From: JBCAWW01 sp039024315
GTDB lineage: Bacteria; Bacteroidota; Bacteroidia; J057
Direction of reading: 5' to 3'
Length of the DNA stretch: 37,575 bases
NCBI GenBank assembly: GCA_039024315.1
Contig: JBCCQN010000065.1
Location: forward strand, 1 to 37,575
The position numbers and the translations under genes were made by a program. Below the pieces are notes generated by a model, which was not told the DNA's origin, did not search any database, and worked only from the letters and a program-made list of their open reading frames with translations. This document shows, in pieces, positions 25,266 to 34,048 of the stretch (position 1 is the stretch's first letter; each line of letters begins with the position of its first letter).

Positions 25266-27713
25266 ATGGCATTCATTTTTTCGGATAACGAAAGCTTTCT
25301 AGAGGAAGACTATCCCATCATGACGGAAGGGGACGAAGCTCAATTGAACCAAGAGCAAATCCCAGCCGAGATTGGTATTCTGACTCTTAAAAATACAGTC
25401 CTCTTTCCCGGGGTAGTCATTCCCATCACGGTAGGAAGGGACAAATCAATCCAGCTAGTAAGAGAAATATACAAAAGTGGCGACAAGCGCATCGGGGTTA
25501 TCTCACAACGCAAGGTGGAGGTAGAAAATCCTACTCCCCAAGACTTATTTGATCGCGGCACTATTGCCCGCATCTTGAAACTGATCAAGATGCCTGATGG
25601 CAGTGTTACCATCGTGATCCAAGGACGGATTCGTTTTGAAGTCGAAGCTTTTACCCAAACTGATCCTTACTTCAAAGCCCAGATCAAGCGTTCTGTGGAG
25701 GTGATGCCTCCAATGGAACAGGTCAAAGCTTTGATGATGAATCTCAAAGAGGAGTCTGAGCGGATTATTGACCTTGCTCCAAACATTCCGAGTGAAGCCA
25801 AAATCGCCATCGATAATATCGATAGCCTCAGCTTTCTCATCAACTTCATCTCCTCTAACCTCAACCTTGAGGTAGAAGGAAAACAAAGAATCTTAGAGGA
25901 GGATCAGCTCAAGACAAGAGCCGAAATGGTGCTCCAACACTTGAGCGAAGAGTTACAAGTACTGGAACTCAATGAAGAGATTCAGCACAAAGTGCGCACC
26001 GACCTTGATAAGCAGCAACGTGAATACATTCTGCGCCAGCAAATTCGAACCATCCAAGACGAATTAGGAGAAGGGGGCGGAGAATCTGAATTAGAGACTT
26101 TGCGCGCCCGCGGAGAGGAAAAAGAATGGCCGGATGAAGTGCAACGTGCCTTCCGCAAAGAGCTCAATCGCCTTTCTCGTCTGACCCCGGCGATGCCGGA
26201 CTATGGCATTGTGATCAACTATCTAGAGTGGTTGCTTGACCTACCTTGGTCTAAATATGCCGAGGAGCAGATTGATTTTTCTGAGGTAAAGAAAATCCTC
26301 GATGCGGATCACTATGGCCTTGAAGAAGTTAAGGACCGTATCCTTGAGCATTTAGCCGTATTGAGTCTCAAGGCGGATAAAAAGGCACCAATTCTTTGTT
26401 TTTATGGCCCTCCCGGAGTAGGTAAAACCTCTCTTGGCAAGTCGATCGCGCGTGCGCTCGACAAAGAGTTCATTCGTATCTCTCTAGGTGGCGCTAGAGA
26501 TGAGGCCGAAATCCGCGGTCATAGACGTACCTACATCGGTGCGCTGCCAGGCCGTATCATCCAAGGCCTCAAAAAAGCCTCAACTTCCAATCCGGTCTTC
26601 ATGCTAGACGAGATTGATAAAGTGGGCAACGACTTTAGAGGCGATCCGGCCTCTGCCTTACTCGAGGTCCTTGACCCAGAGCAAAACAATACCTTTAGGG
26701 ATAACTTCCTCGAAGTGGAATATGATCTCTCCAGAGTCATGTTCATCTGTACCGCCAATCGCTTGAATACCATCCACCCAGCCTTGCGTGATCGAATGGA
26801 AATCATTCGCATTAGCGGGTATTCGCTTGAAGAGAAGGTTGAAATTGCTAAGCGGCACTTGATTCCAAAGCTTCGCAAGGAACATGGTTTGAAGACCTCA
26901 AACATTACGATTTCTCCTAAGACGGTAAAAACGGTAGTAGAGAAATACACTAGAGAGTCAGGGGTTCGCCTGCTGAGCAAAAAGATTGCCGCCCTCTTCC
27001 GTGGTACCGCTAAGGAGATTGTCTTTAATGGTAAAAAGAAGGTGAGCATCACCGATAAGAATCTATCCGATTTCTTAGGAGTGCCTCGCTTTGAAAATGA
27101 GCAGTACAAAAAACTTACGGTTCCAGGCGTTGCCATCGGTTTGGCTTGGACTTCTGTGGGAGGAGAAATTCTCTTTATCGAATCAACTTTGCTACCCGGA
27201 AAGGGCAATATGACCATGACCGGCAAGTTGGGTGAGGTGATGCGAGAATCAGTCAAACTTGCCTACACTTACCTCAAGGCTCACGCCAAAGAGATAGGAA
27301 TTGAGCAAGAAGTATTTAGTCATTGGGATTTACACCTTCACTTTCCAGCCGGAGCAGTGCCTAAGGATGGGCCTTCCGCGGGGATTACCATTTTGACTTC
27401 TTTGGCATCTCTTTTCTCGCAACGATTGGTCAAGTCTCAATTGGCGATGACAGGAGAGATTACCCTAAGAGGTAAGGTTTTACCCGTAGGTGGGATCAAA
27501 GAAAAAGTAATGGCGGCTGCAAGAGCGGGGATCAAAACCATTATCCTCAGCGAGCAGAATCGCAAAGATATATCTGAGATCAAGGAAGAATATATCGCCG
27601 GTTTAGACATCCAATTTGTAACAAAGATGGATGAAGTTCTCAAACTAGCGCTAGAAGAAAAGCCGATCAAAAAGGCGAAGAAACTGATCCCAGAAAAGAA
27701 TAAAGTTAAGTAG
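25266..27713 (+). CDS. lon: ATP-dependent protease Lon
   Basis: Cytosolic AAA+ protease that degrades misfolded and regulatory proteins; 815 aa, normal for the family. The N-terminal substrate-binding domain (about 35-240, starting LPAEIGILTLKNTVLFPGV-like) is followed by the helical region. The ATPase has Walker A GPPGVGKT at 381-388 (Lys387) and Walker B MLDEIDK. The proteolytic domain holds the Ser-Lys dyad, Ser704 in KDGPSAG and Lys747 in GIKEKV, with the 43-residue spacing found in E. coli Lon. A Lys-rich tail ends the protein. Monocistronic, with a terminator directly after. Start ATG at 25266; a second in-frame ATG at 25320 would lose 18 residues. Confidence 0.97.
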   Translation: MAFIFSDNESFLEEDYPIMTEGDEAQLNQEQIPAEIGILTLKNTVLFPGVVIPITVGRDKSIQLVREIYKSGDKRIGVISQRKVEVENPTPQDLFDRGTIARILKLIKMPDGSVTIVIQGRIRFEVEAFTQTDPYFKAQIKRSVEVMPPMEQVKALMMNLKEESERIIDLAPNIPSEAKIAIDNIDSLSFLINFISSNLNLEVEGKQRILEEDQLKTRAEMVLQHLSEELQVLELNEEIQHKVRTDLDKQQREYILRQQIRTIQDELGEGGGESELETLRARGEEKEWPDEVQRAFRKELNRLSRLTPAMPDYGIVINYLEWLLDLPWSKYAEEQIDFSEVKKILDADHYGLEEVKDRILEHLAVLSLKADKKAPILCFYGPPGVGKTSLGKSIARALDKEFIRISLGGARDEAEIRGHRRTYIGALPGRIIQGLKKASTSNPVFMLDEIDKVGNDFRGDPASALLEVLDPEQNNTFRDNFLEVEYDLSRVMFICTANRLNTIHPALRDRMEIIRISGYSLEEKVEIAKRHLIPKLRKEHGLKTSNITISPKTVKTVVEKYTRESGVRLLSKKIAALFRGTAKEIVFNGKKKVSITDKNLSDFLGVPRFENEQYKKLTVPGVAIGLAWTSVGGEILFIESTLLPGKGNMTMTGKLGEVMRESVKLAYTYLKAHAKEIGIEQEVFSHWDLHLHFPAGAVPKDGPSAGITILTSLASLFSQRLVKSQLAMTGEITLRGKVLPVGGIKEKVMAAARAGIKTIILSEQNRKDISEIKEEYIAGLDIQFVTKMDEVLKLALEEKPIKKAKKLIPEKNKVK

Positions 27714-27722
27714 ATAATGAGG

Positions 27723-27748
27723 GCGGAGCTATAGGCTCCGCTTTTTTT
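27723..27748 (+). terminator. Rho-independent terminator after lon
   Basis: GCGGAGC (27723-27729) pairs with GCTCCGC (27735-27741), with loop TATAG, followed by seven T. The T run reaches the stop codon of the convergent adenine deaminase gene. Confidence 0.92.
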
Positions 27749-29387
27749 ATGCTTCTAAGGGAGTAAACGCAAATTTCTCCCCGTCAAAAAGACCCTTATC
27801 ACTTAGCTTGAGCGCAGGGATGACCAATAGCGCCATAAAGGATAGCGTCATAAAGGGAGCACCTAATTGACTGCCCAATTCCTTGGCAAAGGCATCCAGT
27901 TCTGCGTAGGCTGTGCCCACCGTTTCGCCATCTAGCTCAGACATGATACCAGCCACGGGTAATGCCAATACTTTTTCTTGTCCTTTGCCGACGGCCGAGA
28001 TACCACCCTTTTGGGCGATGATCAAATTAACGGCTTTGGCGATGGCCTCATCATCCACTCCTACCGCAAGGATATTGTGAGAATCATGCCCTACACAGGA
28101 AGCGATGGCCCCTGATTTCAGACCAAAGTTCTGGATAAATGCTTTTGCGATAGGTGCTTCTTGGTAGCGATTGACCACCACAAACTTTAGCACATCCTGC
28201 TCGATATTACTCACGATATTGCCATTTTCTACTTTTGCTGGCAGCTGTTTTTGGCGAGTGATGAGTTCTCCGTCTAGGGCTTCAATCACATTGATGAGGG
28301 GCGGCCCAGTTTCTTTTTTGCCGCTGCGCGGAACGCTCAGTCGACTCGGCTCGATGGCAGAAATATCAAAGCGGTTTGGGCGTTCCGCAAGGCGGGCCTC
28401 AAATTGCACTGCTCCCTGATCATAGACACAATTCCCATTGATATAGGTTTGCTTGACTGCCAAACTTTGTAAATCCTCCACAACCACAAAGTCAGCCGCA
28501 TCTCCCTCTCGCAGCAAACCCACTGGAAGCCCATAATGCTCCACTGGATGCACACAAGCTGCTTTTAGAACCTTCATGCTATCATAGCCGTCCTTGATCG
28601 CTCGAGCCGCTAGCTGATTGATATGACCCACTAATAGATCATCTGGATGCTTATCATCCGAGCAAAACATGATCTTGTCAGGATATTCCTTTATGAGCGG
28701 AATCAAAGCTTCATAATTTTTGGCGGCACTCCCTTCCCGAATGATAATCTTCATGCCCAACTCGATCTTTTCCTTAGCTTCCTCATAGCTGACGCATTCG
28801 TGATCGGTCAGGATACCAGCTTCGATATAGGTTTTGGCTTGCTCCCCTCGCAATCTCGGCGCATGTCCGTCGATTGGTTTACCATATTTATGCGCCAAGG
28901 CAATTTTAGCCATGACTTCCTCATCCTTAAAAAGGACGCCCGGAAAGTTCATCATCTCCGCCAGATATAGGATATCGGGCTCTTGCAGTAAGCGATCAAT
29001 CCCTTCACTATCAATAACCGCTCCTGCTGTTTCAAAACTGGTAGCTGGTACACAGGAAGGGGCCCCGAAGAAAAACTTTAGCGGAACCGTCTTACCATTT
29101 TGAATCATGAAGTGCACACCCGCTTCCCCCAGCACATTGGCGATCTCGTGTGGGTCTGATACAGTGGCGATAGTCCCGTGTTTCACGGCTATCTTGGCAA
29201 ATTCTGAGGGTACTAGCATAGAGCTCTCAATATGGATGTGCGCATCCACAAAGCCGGGTAGGATAAAGTGATCAGGGGCAGAGTCTAAAGCTTTAATCTG
29301 ATGGATTTTGCCATCTTTGATTTCGATCTGCCCGGGATAGATATTGCCTTGGTGGAGGTCAACGATTTGACCTTTGATAAAGCTCAT
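27747..29387 (-). CDS. ade: Adenine deaminase
   Basis: Hydrolyses adenine to hypoxanthine plus ammonia in purine salvage; a metal-dependent amidohydrolase. The length of 546 aa fits the bacterial adenine deaminase family. The N-terminal metal-binding motif AHIHIESSM has His50 and His52. GHAPRL, CSDDKHPDDL and the C-terminal CVGHDSHN follow, all as in AdeC. Two copies of the hairpin repeat lie in frame within about residues 331-356 (ARLAERP and SVPRSG) in the linker between the barrel and the C-terminal domain. Such a linker would tolerate added residues. It is the last gene of a tight operon with meaB (9-bp gap). Confidence 0.93.
   Translation of the reverse strand: MSFIKGQIVDLHQGNIYPGQIEIKDGKIHQIKALDSAPDHFILPGFVDAHIHIESSMLVPSEFAKIAVKHGTIATVSDPHEIANVLGEAGVHFMIQNGKTVPLKFFFGAPSCVPATSFETAGAVIDSEGIDRLLQEPDILYLAEMMNFPGVLFKDEEVMAKIALAHKYGKPIDGHAPRLRGEQAKTYIEAGILTDHECVSYEEAKEKIELGMKIIIREGSAAKNYEALIPLIKEYPDKIMFCSDDKHPDDLLVGHINQLAARAIKDGYDSMKVLKAACVHPVEHYGLPVGLLREGDAADFVVVEDLQSLAVKQTYINGNCVYDQGAVQFEARLAERPNRFDISAIEPSRLSVPRSGKKETGPPLINVIEALDGELITRQKQLPAKVENGNIVSNIEQDVLKFVVVNRYQEAPIAKAFIQNFGLKSGAIASCVGHDSHNILAVGVDDEAIAKAVNLIIAQKGGISAVGKGQEKVLALPVAGIMSELDGETVGTAYAELDAFAKELGSQLGAPFMTLSFMALLVIPALKLSDKGLFDGEKFAFTPLEA
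28321..28336 (-). repeat. GCGTTC hairpin repeat, CGC/GCG stem, GCA loop (in ade)
   Basis: The minus strand reads GCGTTCCGC-GCA-GCGG, preceded by CTGA as at 36457. It is in frame and encodes SVPRSG of adenine deaminase. Confidence 0.65.
28380..28395 (+). repeat. GCGTTC hairpin repeat, CGC/GCG stem, AAG loop (in ade)
   Basis: The plus strand reads GCGTTCCGC-AAG-GCGG, 43 bp from the copy at 28321 and in opposite orientation. On the coding strand it gives RLAERP. Confidence 0.65.
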
Positions 29388-29396
29388 AGTGATTTC

Positions 29397-30395
29397 TTAT
29401 TGGTCGCGCCAAGCCTGCAATAATTCTTCCGCTACTTGGATCGGCGCTCTTTTTTGTTCCAATACCAGTTGTTGCAACTCAACTAAGCGTTCGCGGATAG
29501 CGGGATGATTAAAAAACTGATCTTCCAATCCCTGTCTGATCGCATCATACATCCATTGCTGAGCCTGCTGACTCCGTCTTTTTTGCCAAAAGCCATTTTG
29601 TTCCATGCTGGAACGATAAGTCTCAAGCATTTGCTGCACCTGATCTAAACCTGTGTTTTCTAGAGCTGATACTAGATGGATTTGCGGCTTCCAATTGCTT
29701 TCCTTTTGAGGAAAGAGGCGCATCGCTTGCGAGTAATTGGCCTTTGCTTGGCGTGCCTTGGGCAAGAAGGGGCCATCAGCCTTATTGATGAGCAGAGCAT
29801 CCGCCATTTCCATGACGCCCTTTTTGATGCCTTGCAGATCGTCTCCAGCGTTCGGCAAAGCCAGCAACAAAAAGAAATCTACCATACCATGTACAGCGGT
29901 CTCAGATTGGCCTACCCCCACGGTCTCAACGATGATGGTATCATAGCCAGCTGCTTCGCACAACAATAGAGTTTCACGGGTTTGTCTTGCCACTCCCCCC
30001 AAAGATCCCGCAGTAGGAGAGGGGCGAACGTAGGCAGCAGGGTGATGCGCCAATTGATGCATGCGGGTTTTGTCTCCTAAGATGCTGCCCTTGCTGAGTT
30101 GGCTAGAAGGATCAATAGCGAGCACGGCGACTTTATGTCCCTGCTCGGCCAAACGAAAACCGAAGGTATCTATTAAGGTGGACTTCCCTACACCGGGAAC
30201 GCCAGTAATGCCAAGCCGATAGCTTTGTCCTGTAAAAGGCAGGCAAGCTTCGATCAATTCGTTGGCAAGCTTACGATCAGAGGCTAAGCGGCTTTCGACC
30301 AAAGTGATGGCTTTAGAAAGCATCATGCGATTGCCTGCTCGAATGCCATCGAGGTATTCGGATAAGGAGAGACGTTTTGCTTGTCTGCGCGCCAC
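29397..30395 (-). CDS. meaB: MeaB-like GTPase (methylmalonyl-CoA mutase chaperone)
   Basis: G3E/SIMIBI-class GTPase that loads and protects the cobalamin cofactor of methylmalonyl-CoA mutase, formerly called the ArgK/LAO transport ATPase. The length of 332 aa is typical. The P-loop is GVPGVGKS at 65-72, with the family N-terminus (YLDGIRAGNRMMLSKAITLVES), AIDPSS, ETVGVGQSE and NKADG for guanine recognition. The start is a GTG at 30395, directly after the TAA of the upstream lipoprotein (zero gap), so translation is probably coupled. No mutase gene is in the window, so the partner must be elsewhere. A near-match hairpin repeat lies at 29848. Confidence 0.93.
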   Translation of the reverse strand: MARRQAKRLSLSEYLDGIRAGNRMMLSKAITLVESRLASDRKLANELIEACLPFTGQSYRLGITGVPGVGKSTLIDTFGFRLAEQGHKVAVLAIDPSSQLSKGSILGDKTRMHQLAHHPAAYVRPSPTAGSLGGVARQTRETLLLCEAAGYDTIIVETVGVGQSETAVHGMVDFFLLLALPNAGDDLQGIKKGVMEMADALLINKADGPFLPKARQAKANYSQAMRLFPQKESNWKPQIHLVSALENTGLDQVQQMLETYRSSMEQNGFWQKRRSQQAQQWMYDAIRQGLEDQFFNHPAIRERLVELQQLVLEQKRAPIQVAEELLQAWRDQ

Positions 30396-31430
30396 TTAGT
30401 TTTTGGGGTAGGGGGGGATAGAATCTTTAGGACAGTAAAGATAAGTAGAACGCACCATACCATGGCGGCCTTGTTGAGCTATTTGTAAGGTGTCCTTGGC
30501 TAACTTTCTGAATTGAAAGCGGAAATACTTGTCTTGGTTGATTTCGGAGACTGCCACCCCATTTTGAATGGTATAAGCGAGTCTCATTCGCCCAGGACTA
30601 TCTGCCGAAAGATACCAAGCGCCTTCATTGTAGTAGTTCTGATCAAATTTGATAAAAGAACCGTTGCGGGTAAAGCATAAGTAAGTAGGATTAGTCGCAA
30701 TACCACTGGTTGAGTCTGAGCGTTCCTCTTGAGGTAACATATCCTGATAGGGATCATACCTACTGTAAAGTCGCCACGCGCTTGTATCAATTGGAAGGCT
30801 ATCGAATATAAGCTCATTAGCCTCAGTTTGAGCTAGACTGGCTTGACCAGCGGCCATGGGGTTAGTTGGCACACTTTTTTTCTTAGTACTATCTACTTTT
30901 GTGAGGGCACTATCTGATTTTGCAAGACTGTCTAGAGGGGTACTGACAAAACTACTATCAAAGCTTGTGCTATCAATTTGAAGGAGATAAATGTATTGTA
31001 CAATGCCATGTCGACCCTGTTTGCCGATAACCAAGCTGTCATTACTTAGTTTGACTAATTGATAGCGAAAACTGGTGTCTTGTCTGGCTTCGGGCACGGT
31101 ATCGCCATTTTGAACTTGATAGACTAGCCTGAGGCGCTCTTTGGTTTTATTGATAAACCAGAGGCCGCTATAATGATTGAGGCTATCATATTCGGCAAAA
31201 GTTCCTTGGGTGTGGAGCGCTAGATTTTTTAAGCTCTGACCCTTTCCCATTTTGCGAGGCTTGTCCATATAAGGATCAAAAATCTGATCCAATTGGTAGT
31301 GCAATGTATCCTCTCCGCTTTTTTGCGTTAAGAATTTGGCTGCTTGTTTTTGGCGCAAGGCTTTGTCATAACGCTTTTGACAAGCGGTCAAAGTGAAAAT
31401 CAATAGACAAAGTATGGCCAGAAATCTCAT
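30396..31430 (-). CDS. Lipoprotein with two tandem copies of an unnamed beta-rich domain
   Basis: Lipoprotein of 344 aa (MRFLAILCLLIFTLTAC, lipid Cys17). Two homologous segments occupy about residues 50-151 and 224-332. Both begin FDPY/YDPY and share the order GLWF/GAWYL, R-L-V/A-Y, QNG, a QD then FR-x-Q, KL-x-x-D, and end QQ/KQGRHG-x-V followed by YL. An Asp/Ser/Lys-rich linker (about 153-222) joins them. The single-domain length and strand pattern suggest a lipocalin-like or similar small beta-barrel, but I recognise no family. It is the first gene of the operon with meaB and ade. Confidence 0.72.
   Translation of the reverse strand: MRFLAILCLLIFTLTACQKRYDKALRQKQAAKFLTQKSGEDTLHYQLDQIFDPYMDKPRKMGKGQSLKNLALHTQGTFAEYDSLNHYSGLWFINKTKERLRLVYQVQNGDTVPEARQDTSFRYQLVKLSNDSLVIGKQGRHGIVQYIYLLQIDSTSFDSSFVSTPLDSLAKSDSALTKVDSTKKKSVPTNPMAAGQASLAQTEANELIFDSLPIDTSAWRLYSRYDPYQDMLPQEERSDSTSGIATNPTYLCFTRNGSFIKFDQNYYNEGAWYLSADSPGRMRLAYTIQNGVAVSEINQDKYFRFQFRKLAKDTLQIAQQGRHGMVRSTYLYCPKDSIPPYPKN
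30716..30733 (+). repeat. CTGAGCGTTC element in the duplicated-domain lipoprotein gene
   Basis: CTGAGCGTTC is followed by CTCTTGAGG, which can pair CCTC with GAGG around two bases. It is a divergent member of the hairpin family. It is in frame within the linker just before residue 240. Confidence 0.4.
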
Positions 31431-31539
31431 TTTACACTAATTTAGGGCTCGATTTTGCCCATTGAAGAAACGATCTTTTGCTCAATTTATGCAAAATCTA
31501 TCAACCGAAGCTTAATTCAAGATATATAAGCCAAACAAT

Positions 31540-32082
31540 ATGGAAGTCGCAACGATAATTGGAGAAGTTTTAAAATATATGGTACCAGCTTTGATGGTAT
31601 TGATTGCGGTCAAATTTTTACTGGACCAGCGCAGCAAAGATCAACTACAAGCCCAGGAATTTGCCATGAAACAAGAAACTGTCCGTCAACATTTGCCCTT
31701 AAAGTTTAGTGCGAGTGAGCGGGCTATTTTGTTTTTAGAACGGATCAGCCCTGAGAACTTATTGCCTCGTCTTGGTAGCAGCGGCAAAAACGTACAGCAA
31801 TTGCGCACCGAAATGATCCGAGAGATTCGCTCGGAATTTGAGCACAATCTCAGCCAGCAGCTTTATTTGCATCCCACGGGTTGGGAAGCGTTAGTGCAAA
31901 CCAAAGAAAATGTCCTCAACTTAATCAATACCACGGCTCAGGAAATGGATAAAAACGCTGATGCTCTGTCATTTAGCCGTCGAATCATTGAGAAATACAG
32001 CGAGAACCCAAATTATTCACCTCAAAAAGCCATTTTGTTGTTAAAGAAAGATGTGTACCGACACTTTGAGCCGGAATCATAA
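31540..32082 (+). CDS. Membrane-anchored cytosolic protein, possibly DUF7935
   Basis: Protein of 180 aa with one N-terminal helix (about 8-28) followed by a charged, helical region of about 150 residues. The PLKFSASERAILFLERISPENLL segment is the most distinctive part. I recall this layout in a conserved Bacteroidota family (DUF7935), with moderate certainty. The lack of a cleavable signal and the basic residues after the helix suggest the bulk faces the cytosol. It is upstream of dnaA in the same direction, but a 468-bp gap separates them. Function unknown. Confidence 0.6.
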   Translation: MEVATIIGEVLKYMVPALMVLIAVKFLLDQRSKDQLQAQEFAMKQETVRQHLPLKFSASERAILFLERISPENLLPRLGSSGKNVQQLRTEMIREIRSEFEHNLSQQLYLHPTGWEALVQTKENVLNLINTTAQEMDKNADALSFSRRIIEKYSENPNYSPQKAILLLKKDVYRHFEPES

Positions 32083-32550
32083 AAAGATTAGCAGCCCTGC
32101 TATTATTGTTAGAAAATTAAGGCTGTGTTACAGGAGGGTTATATCGCATAAATAATAAATGAAGCTAGTGAAAACAGCTAATCGAACTTTTTGGATTTTT
32201 GTCAATTGGAAATGGTAATTATTTAGTCTGTGTAAAATATCGGTCTTGGTACAACTGTTGATATTTTTTTAACTCCTTGGTAAATAAGTGCTTAACATAG
32301 TTAGCTGGAATTGATCCCCTGCGTTGCGCTTTTGGTAAAATCGGCCCTGAGGATTAGTATGGGGCATTTTTGGGGTAAGGTGTTGATTATCAGTAATTTG
32401 TAATATTTTTTCCTTCCTGTAAAAAAAAAATTTCTGTCAAGTTTTTTCTTTGCGACTTTTTGCAGAGTTTAGTTCTCACGACGAGAGGCAACAGAAGTTT
32501 TATAGAACCTTTTAGAGGTTAATTGTACAAAAAGATTTAGTAATCGTAGC
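32083..32550. other. 468-bp AT-rich gap upstream of dnaA
   Basis: No ORF or RNA gene was seen. The region is very AT-rich and includes a run of ten A (32421-32430). A weak TAGCAG/CTGCTA hairpin sits just after the upstream gene, near 32091-32104. I searched for DnaA boxes (TTATNCACA); none is exact, the nearest in the gap being TGTGTAAAA near 32231. A TTATCCACC lies inside the dnaA gene near 32593. The gap probably carries the dnaA promoter, but I could not place it. An origin is not supported. Confidence 0.55.
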
Positions 32551-33990
32551 ATGACAACGACCAGCGTTGACATTTGGAATTCGTGTCTCGAAATTATCCA
32601 CCAGGAAATTTCGCCCCAGAGTTACGAAACCTGGTTCAGGCCCATAAAGCCTGTCAAGCTGGAGCAAAAGGTATTGACGATTGAGGTACCGAGCCAATTC
32701 TTTTACGAATGGCTAGAGGAACACTACCTTGGATTACTGAAGAAGGCCGTACACCAAACCATGGGCAATGAAGGAAGGCTCGAGTATTCTATTGTACTAG
32801 AACAGAATACCGAAAAACCTGGAAGCGACGCGACTTTACGCTTACCGACCAGTTCTCACCATCCCCTCAACCCCCACAATGGCAGGGTGAATCCGCTCGA
32901 TTCAGGCAGACCCATTCCCAATCCATTTGTGATCCCAGGGATCAGGAAGTTTGAAGTTGAGTCCAATCTCAACCCAAGCTACACTTTCGAAAACTTTGTA
33001 GAAGGAGACTGTAACCGGCTGGCGAGAGCTGCCGGCTATGCAGTAGCGAACAAGCCCGGTCTTACCGCTTACAATCCGCTCTTTATTTTTAGTGGTGTAG
33101 GCCTAGGCAAAACGCACTTGTTGCAGGCAATTGGCAATCAGATCAAAGCCAGCCTGCCCAAGAAAGCCGTATTATACGTTTCTTCGGAGCGCTTCATCAA
33201 TCAATTTGTCGAAGCGGTACGGAAGGGAACTGTCAATGACTTCATGAATTTTTACCAGATGATAGACGTATTGCTGGTAGATGACATTCAGTTTCTTTCT
33301 GGGAAGGAAAAAACCCAAGACAATTTCTTTCACGTCTTCAATCATTTGCGCCAGTCCGGTAAGCAGATTGTGCTTGCCTCAGACCGTTCGCCCAATGATA
33401 TGGAAGGGATGGAAGAGCGACTACTTTCGCGTTTTCGCTGGGGCCTCAATGCGCATTTGCAGACCCCCGACTATGGTACACGTAAGCAGATCCTGAAAAG
33501 CAAGATGTACACCAACGGTATTGAGCTTTCGGATGAGGTTGTGGAGTACATCGCCCACAATATCAACACCAACATACGTGAGCTCGAAGGTGCTTTGATC
33601 AGCCTACTGGCCCAAAGCTCTCTCAACCGCGCTGAAGTAGACATTGAATTGGCAAAATCGATGCTTAAGAATTTTGTTGAGACCGTACATCGTGAAATCA
33701 CGATCGAAGCGATCCAGCAGATTGTCGGCGAACATCTACACGTTGGCGTAGATGATATGAAAGCCAAAACCCGTAAACGAGCGATCGTCCAAGCAAGACA
33801 AATCGCCATGTTCTTTGCAAAAGAAATGACACGCCACTCCCTCAAATCAATTGGACTACATTTTGGGGGTAGAGATCACTCCACGGTGATCCACGCGTTG
33901 CAAACCGTTACTGACCTAGTCGCAACGGATAAGTTTTTTAAGCAAAGCGTAACGGATATCAGAAAACGAATTAGCCTAGAAATGGGCTAG
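32551..33990 (+). CDS. dnaA: Chromosomal replication initiator DnaA
   Basis: AAA+ initiator of chromosome replication; 479 aa, normal length. Domain I (residues 1 to about 85) begins VDIWNSCLEIIHQEISPQSYETWF. A short domain II follows, then the AAA+ module with Walker A GVGLGKT at 182-188 and Walker B VLLVDDIQFL, and the C-terminal HTH with the DnaA signature FGGRDHSTVIHA. There is no dnaN or recF beside it, which is common in this phylum. A hairpin repeat serves as its terminator at 34022-34048. Confidence 0.97.
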   Translation: MTTTSVDIWNSCLEIIHQEISPQSYETWFRPIKPVKLEQKVLTIEVPSQFFYEWLEEHYLGLLKKAVHQTMGNEGRLEYSIVLEQNTEKPGSDATLRLPTSSHHPLNPHNGRVNPLDSGRPIPNPFVIPGIRKFEVESNLNPSYTFENFVEGDCNRLARAAGYAVANKPGLTAYNPLFIFSGVGLGKTHLLQAIGNQIKASLPKKAVLYVSSERFINQFVEAVRKGTVNDFMNFYQMIDVLLVDDIQFLSGKEKTQDNFFHVFNHLRQSGKQIVLASDRSPNDMEGMEERLLSRFRWGLNAHLQTPDYGTRKQILKSKMYTNGIELSDEVVEYIAHNINTNIRELEGALISLLAQSSLNRAEVDIELAKSMLKNFVETVHREITIEAIQQIVGEHLHVGVDDMKAKTRKRAIVQARQIAMFFAKEMTRHSLKSIGLHFGGRDHSTVIHALQTVTDLVATDKFFKQSVTDIRKRISLEMG

Positions 33991-34021
33991 ACACACTACA
34001 ATGCTAATTGAGATTTAGGTC

Positions 34022-34048
34022 GTTCCGCTTCGCGGAACGGCTTTTTTT
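34022..34048 (+). terminator. dnaA terminator formed by a hairpin repeat
   Basis: GTTCCGC-TTC-GCGGAAC forms a perfect stem, extended by flanking C and G, followed by seven T (34042-34048). On the other strand it matches the GCGTTC repeat (CCGTTCCGC-GAA-GCGG, one change). The T run overlaps the stop codon of the convergent permease at 34047. Confidence 0.92.

Noticed and set aside
29848..29863. GCGTTCGGC-AAA-GCCA in meaB as a repeat copy
   Set aside because: Three pairs form but the closing C-G is lost, and the encoded residues fall in a motif conserved in MeaB, so chance is likely.
32083..32600. Possible replication origin beside dnaA
   Set aside because: Only one-mismatch DnaA boxes were found, with no cluster; in this phylum dnaA is often not next to the origin. 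GC skew across the genome would decide.
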